Notes: generated by a model from the letters alone, not told the origin. DNA of 7,870 nucleotides from Desulfosporosinus sp. (GCA_016278585.1 JADQBO010000292.1:1-7870); one strand, 5' to 3'. Positions 1 through 5,761 are shown, counted from the stretch's first letter. Program-made: numbers and translations.

Positions 1-16
1 ATAAATCTTCTCCTCC
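1..16 (-). promoter_or_regulatory. Ribosome binding site of a probable gene starting at the window edge
   Basis: On the minus strand GGAGGAG occupies 16-10. After seven bases the sequence ends in AT at 2-1, so an ATG would form if the next base outside the window is G. This spacing is ideal for a Shine-Dalgarno sequence, and no other minus-strand start lies close enough to use it. A gene beyond the edge in the same direction as the MarR-family gene is a reasonable inference; regulators of this family are often followed by a transporter or enzyme they control. The coding sequence itself is not visible. Confidence 0.35.
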
Positions 17-258
17 GTAATTTTTCTCCTCGATATAATAATAAAACTCATTATTTAAGTGTCCCATAAACAATCTTCTTGATTCGTCGGGCTTTTAAAC
101 CCATCTAAAACCGTGCCATATAGAATTTATCGTAGTTGGGAAGACTTTGAGGAATATAATTTAGCACAAGTAAACTAGACATAGAAATACTCCAGAGAAT
201 TTGTGCAGGTCTATCTATAACGTTTAACAAAATTTTATGTTTGATCTTAGGGAGTTTG
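17..258. other. Intergenic stretch without a convincing gene
   Basis: This AT-rich stretch follows the MarR-family gene. The only coding hint is a 25-codon minus-strand reading frame at 182-105, with ATG at 182 preceded seven bases upstream by CTGGAG. Directly after its TAG stop, in the same frame, comes an ATG and 17 more codons ending in TAA. The peptides match no family I recognise, so this could be chance or a decayed gene. I see no hairpin with a T-run that would end the upstream transcript, which leaves room for read-through into a gene beyond base 1. Confidence 0.3.
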
Positions 259-675
259 CTAATCGAGGTTGTTCGAAATCTGATGGTAAATCCGAATGAG
301 ATGATTGATATCTTCATCCGATAAGCCTTCAAAAAACTTCTCAGTCGCTTTCTTGTGATTCTCAATCATGGATTCCAGGATTTGCTCTCCTTTATCTGTA
401 ATTTCCAAATAAACGACTCGCCGGTCTCTCATGACTCCTTTGCGTTCAGCATAGCCTTCGGAAACCAGTTTATCCGAGGCCCCGGTAATAGCACCTGGCG
501 TCATTTGAATTGCCTCAGCCAGTTCAGCAGCCTTTTGGGGACCAGAACTATTTAGAGTTTTTAATATGAGATATTGAGAAGGGTTAATTCCATGTTTAAG
601 TTGTCTATTCCACTCTTTCCTCATTCTTCTTAAGATATTGTAAAACAACTCCAGTAACTCTCGACGATCTGCCAT
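259..675 (-). CDS. MarR-family transcriptional regulator
   Basis: Encodes a 138-residue protein, the usual size for a MarR-family dimeric DNA-binding repressor or activator. The winged helix-turn-helix is clear: a helical lead-in, the helix-turn-helix at about residues 48-74 (AAELAEAIQMTPGAITGASD), then the wing with Asp84-Arg85-Arg86, the conserved DRR signature that contacts the minor groove, followed by VVYLEITDKG. N- and C-terminal helices would form the dimer interface. There is no cysteine anywhere, so thiol-based peroxide sensing of the OhrR type is ruled out; the ligand cannot be deduced. The ATG at 675 is preceded by AAAGGAG at good spacing. The gene points the same way as the proline operon but has its own TATAAT promoter, and palindromes there suggest autoregulation. 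It lies downstream of proA with a hairpin between, so a role in proline metabolism is not implied. Possible targets are itself and a gene beyond base 1. Confidence 0.9.
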   Translation of the reverse strand: MADRRELLELFYNILRRMRKEWNRQLKHGINPSQYLILKTLNSSGPQKAAELAEAIQMTPGAITGASDKLVSEGYAERKGVMRDRRVVYLEITDKGEQILESMIENHKKATEKFFEGLSDEDINHLIRIYHQISNNLD

Positions 676-692
676 ACCCTACTCCTTTAGTC

Positions 693-705
693 CTAAATAT
701 TTTAG
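693..705. promoter_or_regulatory. Second candidate operator, between promoter and start codon
   Basis: CTAAATATTTTAG is palindromic (CTAAA and TTTAG around TAT). It sits just downstream of the predicted transcription start of the MarR-family gene and upstream of its ribosome binding site. It shares the TTTAG half with the palindrome at 750-761. A second regulator dimer could bind here as a roadblock. The evidence is the symmetry and the position alone. Confidence 0.25.
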
Positions 706-728
706 ATCTGAACTATTTAATCATTAAT

Positions 729-757
729 ATTATACCGTATTTTTTTACATTACTAAA
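729..757 (-). promoter_or_regulatory. Promoter of the MarR-family gene
   Basis: A perfect -10 hexamer TATAAT lies at 734-729 on the minus strand. The -35 region is poor: TTTAGT at 757-752 gives a 17-base spacer but matches TTGACA at only about half its positions. Transcription would start near 722 and leave a leader of roughly 47 bases before the ATG. A weak -35 covered by a palindrome fits a promoter that is normally repressed. This is a sequence-based prediction only. Confidence 0.55.
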
Positions 758-761
758 GTAA
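750..761. promoter_or_regulatory. Candidate operator over the -35 region
   Basis: TTACTTTAGTAA (minus strand, 761-750) is a perfect palindrome of two 5-base arms around TT. It covers the -35 region of the MarR-family promoter. MarR proteins bind short AT-rich inverted repeats, commonly in their own promoters, so autoregulation is a sensible inference. The arms are short and the region is AT-rich, so chance is possible. Confidence 0.35.
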
Positions 762-787
762 ATCCCCAGGAGTAATTTCTTATAATT

Positions 788-825
788 GAACAGCCCCATT
801 CCCTATTAGAGAATGAGGCTGTTTC
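788..825 (-). terminator. Hairpin ending the proline operon
   Basis: An inverted repeat pairs 789-801 with 811-823. On the minus-strand transcript it is a 13-pair stem with no mismatch (one G-U pair at 796/816) and a 9-base loop; on the plus strand the same position is a C-A mismatch, so the hairpin reads better as a proA terminator. It begins about 37 bases after the proA stop codon. The tail after the stem (CAATTATAAG) is AT-rich but not a true U-run, so termination may be weak or the hairpin may protect the 3' end. Confidence 0.6.
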
Positions 826-861
826 AATATAATAGTAACTAGTTTACTTAGTTTCGTGGAA

Positions 862-2112
862 TTATTTAACAATTTGCCCATCCCCAAAAATCATATACTT
901 AATCGTTGTTAACTCCCTCAGACCCATTGGCCCACGGGCATGCAACTTTTGAGTACTAATTCCGATCTCTGCTCCAAACCCGAAACGTCCCCCGTCCGTG
1001 AAACGTGTAGAGGCATTCACATAAACAGCTGCTGCATCAATTTCCTTTAAAAACCGTTGGGCTTTTGTATAATGCTCAGTGATAATTGTTTCAGAGTGCT
1101 TGGTGGTGTACTGGTAAATGTGATCTAGTGCCCCATCAAGGTCTGTCACGACTTTCACACTTAAAATAAGATCAAGATGTTCAGAAACCCAGTCTTCCTC
1201 AGTGGCAGGAAGGGCATAAGTCAAAATTTCACACGTTTTAGGGCACCCTTTAAGCTCGACATGATGTTTCTTAAGCTCTTCTCCAATCAGTGGAAGAAAA
1301 TCTCTAGCAATTCCTTCATCTACAAGCATAGTTTCTAAGGCATTACAAACCCCTGGATTTTGAGTCTTCGCATTAATAACAATAGCAATGGCTTTTTGGT
1401 AATCGGCATCTCGATCAACAAACGCATGACACATACCGGTTCCGGTTTCGATCACTGGTACAGTAGCATTTTGCACTACGGTTTGAATCAGCCCTGCTCC
1501 TCCTCTTGGGATTATGACATCTACATAGTCATTTAAACGCATCAGTTGCTGCACCCATTCCCGATTCGTTTCCCTAATCAGTTGAATACATCCACCCGGC
1601 AATCCACTCTCTTCAGCGGCTTCCGCGATGACTCTGGTTAAGACTTTATTGCTTTCTAAAGCTTCAGATCCACCCCTCAGAATCACCACATTACCTGATT
1701 TCAAACATAAGGCAGCCGCATCAACTGTCACATTGGGTCGTGCTTCATATATCATTGCCACAACCCCTAAAGGAACACGTGTCTGCTGGATACGTAAACC
1801 ATTTGGACGTGTCCATACTTCCCCTTCTCCTACTGGATCTCGTAAAGCAACCACTTCCTGAAGGGATTGACTTATTTGTCTAATGCTTGAGGCTGTCAAC
1901 CTTAGACGATTAACAAGGCTTTTCTTAAGACCTTTCTCTTCGGCTGCTTGAACATCTAGGCCATTGGCTTTGAGAATTTCTTGCTCATTATTTATAAGGG
2001 CTTCTGACATCGCAATCAACGCATTATTTTTGGACTCGGTACTAGCAAACGCCAACTGACGAGCTGCTTTTTTTGCCTTACGACCAATTTCAATTAATTC
2101 CGGGTGAAACAT
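862..2112 (-). CDS. proA: Glutamate-5-semialdehyde dehydrogenase (gamma-glutamyl phosphate reductase)
   Basis: Catalyses the second step of proline synthesis in the cytoplasm: NADPH-dependent reduction of gamma-glutamyl phosphate to glutamate 5-semialdehyde, which cyclises to pyrroline-5-carboxylate. The product has 416 residues, normal for ProA. Family signatures are present in order: IYEARPNVT at about 121-129, ILRGGSEA at 144-151, IPRGG at 201-205, the catalytic cysteine Cys256 in NPGVCNALET, and near the C-terminus STRFTDGGRFGFGAEIGIST (368-387) followed by HARGPMGL. An upstream in-frame TTG at 2133 would add seven residues, but the ATG at 2112 has a perfect AAGGAGG at 2126-2120 with seven bases spacing and matches the family N-terminus. 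It starts 21 bases after the proB stop as the last gene of proC-proB-proA. In E. coli ProA and ProB work together to channel the labile phosphate intermediate. Confidence 0.97.
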   Translation of the reverse strand: MFHPELIEIGRKAKKAARQLAFASTESKNNALIAMSEALINNEQEILKANGLDVQAAEEKGLKKSLVNRLRLTASSIRQISQSLQEVVALRDPVGEGEVWTRPNGLRIQQTRVPLGVVAMIYEARPNVTVDAAALCLKSGNVVILRGGSEALESNKVLTRVIAEAAEESGLPGGCIQLIRETNREWVQQLMRLNDYVDVIIPRGGAGLIQTVVQNATVPVIETGTGMCHAFVDRDADYQKAIAIVINAKTQNPGVCNALETMLVDEGIARDFLPLIGEELKKHHVELKGCPKTCEILTYALPATEEDWVSEHLDLILSVKVVTDLDGALDHIYQYTTKHSETIITEHYTKAQRFLKEIDAAAVYVNASTRFTDGGRFGFGAEIGISTQKLHARGPMGLRELTTIKYMIFGDGQIVK

Positions 2113-2133
2113 TAAATTCCCTCCTTCTATCAA

Positions 2134-3255
2134 TCATTCATCCACCATAAGTGTCATATTATCTCGATGGACCACTTCTTCGCCGACAAAATCTGGAATG
2201 AGTTGAAGTAGTTTCTCCGAATGTAGCCCCTTCACACCCTGAACTTCATCCCTGCTCAGCTCAACGACTCCTCTGGCAATCTCCTCTCCCTGGGGGTTAA
2301 TAATTCGAACGATTTCTTTACGTTCCCAAGCCCCCTCTACAGCTATGATTCCTTTAGCCAGTAGACTCTTACCCTCATACACAAGTGCCTTGGCTGCTCC
2401 ATCATCGACCTGGATACGGCCTTCGCATAAGCCTGCATAAGCAATCCAACGTTTCCGGCCAGCAAGACGATGTTTTACTGGGTGAAAATACGTTCCCTCG
2501 GGACCCTGAACATTAGGCAAATCTATGAGTTCACGGAGCCGTGAAAAATTTAAAAGTAACATACCTATACCAAAACGTGTAGCGATTTTTGCTGCTCTCA
2601 GTTTAGTAACCATCCCACCAGTCCCTAATAGACTTCCTGCTCCGCTCGCCATACTCTCGACCGCAGAGACCTCTGTCACTTCTTTAATAAGTTGTGCAGA
2701 CTGATCTTTTTTCGGATTAGCCGTATACAAGCCATCTACATCTGTCAAAACAACCAATAAATTCGCCCCGACAACTCCTGCCACCAAAGCTGATAGGGTA
2801 TCATTATCCCCAAAACAGAGCTCATCTACCGCTACGGTGTCGTTCTCATTAATGATCGGTACAACTTGTAAGCGCAATAATTTCTCAAGAGTATTCTGGG
2901 CGTTTCTATAGTGCGATGCTTGTGCTAAATCTATGCGGGATAATAACACTTGAGCCCCTACGATACCATGCCGTTCAAGATTTCGAGTATACATCTCTAT
3001 AAGAACCCCTTGACCCACTGCCGCAACAGCTTGTTTACCCGCTAAATCTCGAGGGCGAGCGTGTAATTTTAGTTGTCCCATGCCAGCAGCCACTGCCCCC
3101 GAAGTAACAATAATGCACTCAATACCCTTTTGTTTTAAGGCCGCGATGACTAAGACAATCTCTGCAATCGCTTGGTTATCTAGCCCGCCTTGTGGATGGT
3201 TTAAACTGCTGCTCCCTATTTTCAAGACAACCCTTCGAACCTCTGTTAGAGTCAC
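2134..3255 (-). CDS. proB: Glutamate 5-kinase
   Basis: Catalyses the first, committed step of proline synthesis: ATP-dependent phosphorylation of glutamate to gamma-glutamyl phosphate. In this family the enzyme is normally feedback-inhibited by proline. The 373-residue product has the two-domain layout: an amino-acid kinase domain (about 8-260) with VVLKIGSSSL at 9-18, the TSGAVAAG loop at 51-58, INENDTVAVDE at 135-145, FGDNDTLSALVAG at 148-160 and GTGGMVTK at 211-218; then a C-terminal PUA domain (about 278-370). The start chosen is GTG at 3255, which sits 8 bases after GGAAGGGGAG and gives the usual short N-terminus. A longer frame upstream to 3297 would add 14 unconserved residues inside proC. 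The GTG overlaps the proC TGA stop as GTGA, pointing to translational coupling. proA follows 21 bases after the stop. Confidence 0.96.
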   Translation of the reverse strand: MTLTEVRRVVLKIGSSSLNHPQGGLDNQAIAEIVLVIAALKQKGIECIIVTSGAVAAGMGQLKLHARPRDLAGKQAVAAVGQGVLIEMYTRNLERHGIVGAQVLLSRIDLAQASHYRNAQNTLEKLLRLQVVPIINENDTVAVDELCFGDNDTLSALVAGVVGANLLVVLTDVDGLYTANPKKDQSAQLIKEVTEVSAVESMASGAGSLLGTGGMVTKLRAAKIATRFGIGMLLLNFSRLRELIDLPNVQGPEGTYFHPVKHRLAGRKRWIAYAGLCEGRIQVDDGAAKALVYEGKSLLAKGIIAVEGAWERKEIVRIINPQGEEIARGVVELSRDEVQGVKGLHSEKLLQLIPDFVGEEVVHRDNMTLMVDE

Positions 3256-4061
3256 TCTGAATACTCCCCTTCCAAGTCTTCCGCGCGCCGAGCACAAGCC
3301 TTAGCTGCGTTCAGTACAGTTTCAGCTAATCTTTCGTCCATAAACACATTTATTGCGGCATAAGTCGTTCCATTCGGAGAGGTTACTTCTTCACGAAGTC
3401 TTCCCGGTGACTTATCACTTTCTGCAATCATTTTTCCCGAGCCAATCAAGGTTTCAAGGACTAAGATCTCAGCTTCCTCTTCACTAAGTCCTAACTCTAC
3501 TCCTGCTTTTATTAAGCTCTCAGCAAACAAATAGAAATAAGCTGGCCCGCTTCCACTGATAGCTGTTAAAGCATTGATATTTTCTTCAGGGACCCACATA
3601 ATCCTTCCAGTGGCTGAAAAAATCTTCTCCCCTATCTCCGCCTGATGTTCGGTGACATTATCGCCCCGCACCAATCCTGTCATTGAATGAAGCACTGCCG
3701 TTGAAGTATTAGGCATCGCACGGACTACAGCAACTCCTGGTAGGTATTTGTAAAAGACCTTTAAGGGAACACCCGCTGCCACACTTATAACCAGCTTATC
3801 CGTTAACGAAAAATCCATTAAAGCTTTTAGCACGGCTTGAACATCCTTCGGCTTTACCGCAATAACCAAAACACGAGACCCTTCTACGAGCTCCTTCAAT
3901 GGAGCCGCGATAACATTATATCGATCAACCAAACCCTGGAGACGACCTTGATTGGAAAGATTAGTAACTCGAATCTCAAGGGCACGATTTGACTTCTTAA
4001 GACCGCTAATCATAGCCTCTGCAATATTTCCCCCACCAATAAAACCAATACTTTGTGACAT
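3252..4061 (-). CDS. proC: Pyrroline-5-carboxylate reductase
   Basis: Catalyses the last step of proline synthesis: NAD(P)H-dependent reduction of 1-pyrroline-5-carboxylate to L-proline. The 269-residue product has the family's usual length. An N-terminal Rossmann fold shows GFIGGGNIAEA at 6-16 and AVKP at 69-72. RAMPNTS lies at 114-120, and the C-terminal dimerisation domain carries AISGSGPAYFYLFAESL at 168-184 and LREEVTSPNGTTYAAI at 222-237, the P5CR signature region that lines the active site. An in-frame GTG at 4121 would add 20 residues with no family resemblance; ATG at 4061 is preferred because it is preceded by AGGAAGGA (4079-4072) and gives the canonical N-terminus. It is the first gene behind the T-box leader and overlaps proB by four bases. 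Having proC first, rather than last or unlinked, puts all three proline steps under one tRNA-sensing switch. Confidence 0.96.
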   Translation of the reverse strand: MSQSIGFIGGGNIAEAMISGLKKSNRALEIRVTNLSNQGRLQGLVDRYNVIAAPLKELVEGSRVLVIAVKPKDVQAVLKALMDFSLTDKLVISVAAGVPLKVFYKYLPGVAVVRAMPNTSTAVLHSMTGLVRGDNVTEHQAEIGEKIFSATGRIMWVPEENINALTAISGSGPAYFYLFAESLIKAGVELGLSEEEAEILVLETLIGSGKMIAESDKSPGRLREEVTSPNGTTYAAINVFMDERLAETVLNAAKACARRAEDLEGEYSE

Positions 4062-4129
4062 TCCGCTACAATCCTTCCTAACCTTTCTATTCTCATGCAC
4101 GCTTAAATTAACATGCCTCACCCAGCTTT

Positions 4130-4190
4130 ATTTAAACTTGGAAAATTTCGCTTAAATTTTTCTTACTTTCAGTGAAAAACCAATTTAAAT
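4130..4190 (-). repeat. AT-rich interrupted inverted repeat in the proC leader
   Basis: On the minus strand ATTTAAATTGG (4190-4180) is complementary to CCAAGTTTAAAT (4141-4130) with a single-base bulge. The enclosed bases contain a second short pair, TTTTTC with GAAAAA. In RNA this would make an elongated AU-rich hairpin ending about 70 bases before the proC start codon. No U-run terminator follows. The function is unknown and the AT-rich composition makes chance a real possibility. Confidence 0.35.
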
Positions 4191-4213
4191 GCTCTTCTTC
4201 CCCTCAATCCAAG

Positions 4214-4234
4214 CCTAGTTGACCAGCAACTAGG
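4214..4234 (-). repeat. Perfect 8-bp hairpin downstream of the T-box terminator
   Basis: CCTAGTTG (4234-4227) and CAACTAGG (4221-4214) are exact reverse complements around the loop CTGGT. There is no U-run after it, so it is not an intrinsic terminator. It lies about 35 bases after the T-box U-run and would be in the transcript only when the T-box allows read-through, or if transcription began locally. Its role is not evident. Confidence 0.45.
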
Positions 4235-4268
4235 GGTAATTCTACACCTAAAGGTTGTAAAAACACCT

Positions 4269-4312
4269 AAAAAAAGGCCCCTTTCATCCTTATCAAGGAC
4301 GAAAGAAGCCTT
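4269..4312 (-). terminator. T-box intrinsic terminator
   Basis: AAGGC (4312-4308) plus the following 13 bases pair with 4291-4279 and GCCTT (4278-4274) to give an uninterrupted stem of about 18 pairs, including a few G-U pairs, with a GAU loop. A run of T follows directly through 4269. Its 5' arm contains CGTCCTT (4301-4295), which is also the 3' arm of the antiterminator, so the two folds exclude each other. With charged tRNA-Pro the terminator should form and block transcription of proCBA. Confidence 0.93.
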
Positions 4313-4509
4313 CCGCGGTACCACCTTTATTGCCAGTGCCAACTTTATGCCGCTGAAATAATCCAACAACATCCCATATAACGGTGGAAACCGTCCGATT
4401 CATCATCAGCGCATCACGACTGGGTTTCTGATACCGTGTGCGGAAAAACTCTCAGCGTTTGTTTTTCTCTCTGAACAACACCGTCTACCATACTGGGTCG
4501 ATCTTATGC
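4269..4509 (-). promoter_or_regulatory. T-box riboswitch, probably tRNA-Pro responsive, controlling proCBA
   Basis: The minus strand carries the T-box sequence AAGGTGGTACCGCG (4327-4314), diagnostic for T-box leaders, which bind uncharged tRNA and switch from termination to read-through. Stem I is recognisable: base pairs GCAT (4509-4506) with ATGC (4414-4411) and CGAC with GTCG around a K-turn-like loop; the AG bulge CAGAGAG (4473-4467); and a terminal helix GAAAAAC/GTTTTTC (4467-4461 with 4449-4443) closing an 11-base loop. The specifier loop reads AGAAACCCAG; CCC (4424-4422), followed by A, is the likely specifier and is a proline codon. The base after TGG in the tRNA-binding bulge is U, complementary to the A discriminator typical of bacterial tRNA-Pro. 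A hairpin ACGGT/ACCGT lies at 4394-4381. The antiterminator pairs AAGG (4327-4324) with CCTT (4298-4295) and GCG (4316-4314) with CGT (4301-4299), using bases also needed by the terminator. ACC or CCA read in other registers cannot be wholly excluded. Confidence 0.93.
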
Positions 4510-4533
4510 TTTATTCATTATCTAGTTGGCTAT

Positions 4534-4562
4534 ACTTTACCTTAATGATCTAATAATTTCAA
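4534..4562 (-). promoter_or_regulatory. Probable promoter of the T-box-proCBA transcript
   Basis: TTGAAA (4562-4557) and TAAAGT (4539-4534) are separated by 17 bases on the minus strand. The -35 is close to consensus and the -10 matches at four of six positions. Transcription would begin near 4527, about 18 bases before Stem I of the T-box, a suitable geometry. No better sigma-A-type promoter was found between leuB and the T-box. Prediction from sequence only. Confidence 0.5.
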
Positions 4563-4563
4563 G

Positions 4564-4582
4564 TAGTTAAAACCTTTAACTA
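4564..4582. repeat. Perfect 8-bp inverted repeat abutting the proCBA promoter
   Basis: TAGTTAAA (4582-4575) and TTTAACTA (4571-4564) are exact reverse complements around GGT on the minus strand. The repeat lies 44 bases after the leuB stop and ends one base before the -35 hexamer. It could be a weak, AU-rich terminator for the ilv-leu operon, but the bases after it (CTTGAAATTATT) are not a U-run. It could equally be a protein binding site next to the promoter. Confidence 0.4.
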
Positions 4583-4625
4583 GTTCTAGGTATTAACAAA
4601 TTCTGTATTTAACAGCATATGGAAC

Positions 4626-5687
4626 TTACTTTAGCGCCTCTACGACAGCATTTCCCATTTCTCGAGTTCCTAGCACCCTATCTCCCGGTTTTGCCAGATC
4701 AGGTGTTCTGTAACCCTCTTCCAAGACACGTTCAACCGCTCGCTCGATCTTCTGAGCCTCATCCTCTAACCCAAGGGAATAGCGCAACATTAAGGCTCCA
4801 GAGAGAATGGTGGCTAAGGGGTTGGCAATATTCTTACCAGCTATATCCGGTGCCGATCCATGAGCTGGCTCATAGAGTCCTTTTTTTCCATTTAAGCTTG
4901 CCGAGGAAATCATTCCGATCGACCCCATTAGCATAGATGCCAAATCTGTCAGGATGTCTCCGAACATATTCTCCGTAACAATAACATCAAATTGCTCTGG
5001 CCAACGAACCAATTGCATCGCTGCATTATCCACATACATATGGGTCAATTCGATGTCTGGATAGCTTTTAGCGACTTCAAGGGTTATCTCTCTCCAAAAA
5101 CGAGAGGATTCTAAGACATTTGCTTTGTCAACGGAACAAAGTTTCCCACGTCGCTTAGCCGCCGTTTGAAACCCAAGTTCTACAATGCGTTGGATTTCTT
5201 GTTCTGTATAAACTAACGTGTCAAACGCACTTCTTGGGTTTGTTCCTCTCCCTTTCTCACCGAAATAGAGTCCACCTGTCAGTTCACGTAGAACGACCAG
5301 ATCAACGTTCTTAACCACTTCGGTACGAAGAGTAGAAGAGTCCACCAACATTGGGAGCATTTTAATTGGACGAATATTAGCGAAAAGTCCCAAGGCCTTA
5401 CGGATCGGCAGTAACCCTCCTAATTCTGGTCTTTGTGGAGCTGGAAGGGTGTCCCACTTAGGTCCTCCTACAGACCCCATTAAAATTGCGTCCGCCGCCT
5501 TAGCTGCTGCTAATGTTTCATCCGGCAAAGCCTTGCCAACTTCATCAATGGCTGCTCCACCAATCAACCCATACTCAAAGTTAAGACTGGTTGAATGATT
5601 CTTTAGCACAGCTTGTAATACTTTAACCGCTTCAGGGGTAATTTCCAAACCGATACCGTCTCCAGGTAAAACTAGAACGTTAGGCAT
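4626..5687 (-). CDS. leuB: 3-isopropylmalate dehydrogenase
   Basis: Catalyses the third step of leucine synthesis: NAD-dependent oxidation and decarboxylation of 3-isopropylmalate to 2-oxoisocaproate, requiring Mg2+ or Mn2+, in the cytoplasm as a dimer. The 353-residue product is standard length. Visible features are LPGDGIGLEI at 7-16, the substrate arginines Arg96 and Arg106 in LLPIRKALGLFANIRP, Arg134-Glu-Leu-Thr-Gly-Gly with catalytic Tyr141, catalytic Lys188 (VDKANVLESS), metal-binding Asp220, Asp244 and Asp248 (ENMFGDILTDLAS), and HGSAPDIAGKNIANP at 276-290, where the Asp is typical of NAD-using members. The LLPIRKALGL segment favours isopropylmalate over isocitrate or tartrate. ATG at 5687 is chosen because AAGGGAG lies just upstream; the open frame to 5735 would add 16 unconserved residues. 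It follows ilvC after about 100 bases, with leuA, leuC and leuD absent between them. Confidence 0.96.
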   Translation of the reverse strand: MPNVLVLPGDGIGLEITPEAVKVLQAVLKNHSTSLNFEYGLIGGAAIDEVGKALPDETLAAAKAADAILMGSVGGPKWDTLPAPQRPELGGLLPIRKALGLFANIRPIKMLPMLVDSSTLRTEVVKNVDLVVLRELTGGLYFGEKGRGTNPRSAFDTLVYTEQEIQRIVELGFQTAAKRRGKLCSVDKANVLESSRFWREITLEVAKSYPDIELTHMYVDNAAMQLVRWPEQFDVIVTENMFGDILTDLASMLMGSIGMISSASLNGKKGLYEPAHGSAPDIAGKNIANPLATILSGALMLRYSLGLEDEAQKIERAVERVLEEGYRTPDLAKPGDRVLGTREMGNAVVEALK

Positions 5688-5703
5688 TTTATTTCTCCCT
5701 TCA

Positions 5704-5761
5704 ACATATGGGACAAGTCCACCCACGCCAATCAATCCTGTATAAACAGGTTCCCATATGT
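5704..5761 (-). repeat. Structured intercistronic element between ilvC and leuB
   Basis: ACATATGGGA and TCCCATATGT (5704-5713 and 5752-5761) are exact 10-base reverse complements. They enclose a perfect 5-bp hairpin, CCTGT/ACAGG around a 4-base loop (5737-5750). In the ilvC-leuB transcript this would fold as an outer stem with at least one inner arm, and the outer stem ends one or two bases before the leuB Shine-Dalgarno region. GGAC-TT-GTCC within 5711-5720 could compete with the outer stem. No U-run follows, so this is not an intrinsic terminator. Possible roles are mRNA processing or stability, or control of leuB translation. Confidence 0.55.

Larger units (their letters stand above)
4062..4268 (-). 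other. Long leader between T-box terminator and proC
   Basis: About 200 bases separate the T-box terminator from the proC start codon, much longer than the few tens of bases I would expect. No ORF with a ribosome binding site is present. The stretch holds a perfect 8-bp hairpin (4234-4214), a long interrupted inverted repeat (4190-4130), and two copies of TTTAGGTGT (4271-4263 and 4252-4244). I see no good second promoter and no second T-box sequence. It may be a structured 5' untranslated region affecting stability or translation, or simply eroded spacer. Confidence 0.5.

Noticed and set aside
164..206. GCACAA...TTGTGC inverted repeat as a terminator or operator
   Set aside because: Only six bases per arm with a 31-base gap and no U-run; expected by chance in this AT-rich stretch.
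1628..1861. Plus-strand reading frames inside proA, proB, leuB and ilvB/ilvN
   Set aside because: These are antisense shadows of well-supported minus-strand genes, with no ribosome binding sites or recognisable protein motifs.
3256..3297. Longer ProB start at 3297
   Set aside because: It would add 14 residues overlapping proC coding sequence. GTG at 3255 has a good ribosome binding site and the proC stop/proB start GTGA overlap.
4062..4121. Upstream GTG start at 4121 adding 20 residues to ProC
   Set aside because: The added residues are not seen in the family, and ATG at 4061 has its own AGGAAGGA ribosome binding site just before the conserved GFIGGGN motif.
4133..4147. CodY-box-like AATTTTC half before proC
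   Set aside because: Only the left half fits the CodY consensus; the right half matches poorly.
4169..4372. 67-codon minus-strand reading frame in the leader before proC
   Set aside because: It runs through the T-box motif and terminator stem, whose RNA features fully explain the sequence, and the peptide resembles no known protein.
4062..4560. A tandem second T-box in the long leader
   Set aside because: Only one copy of the TGGTACCGCG core is present, at 4323-4314, and no second terminator with a U-run follows.
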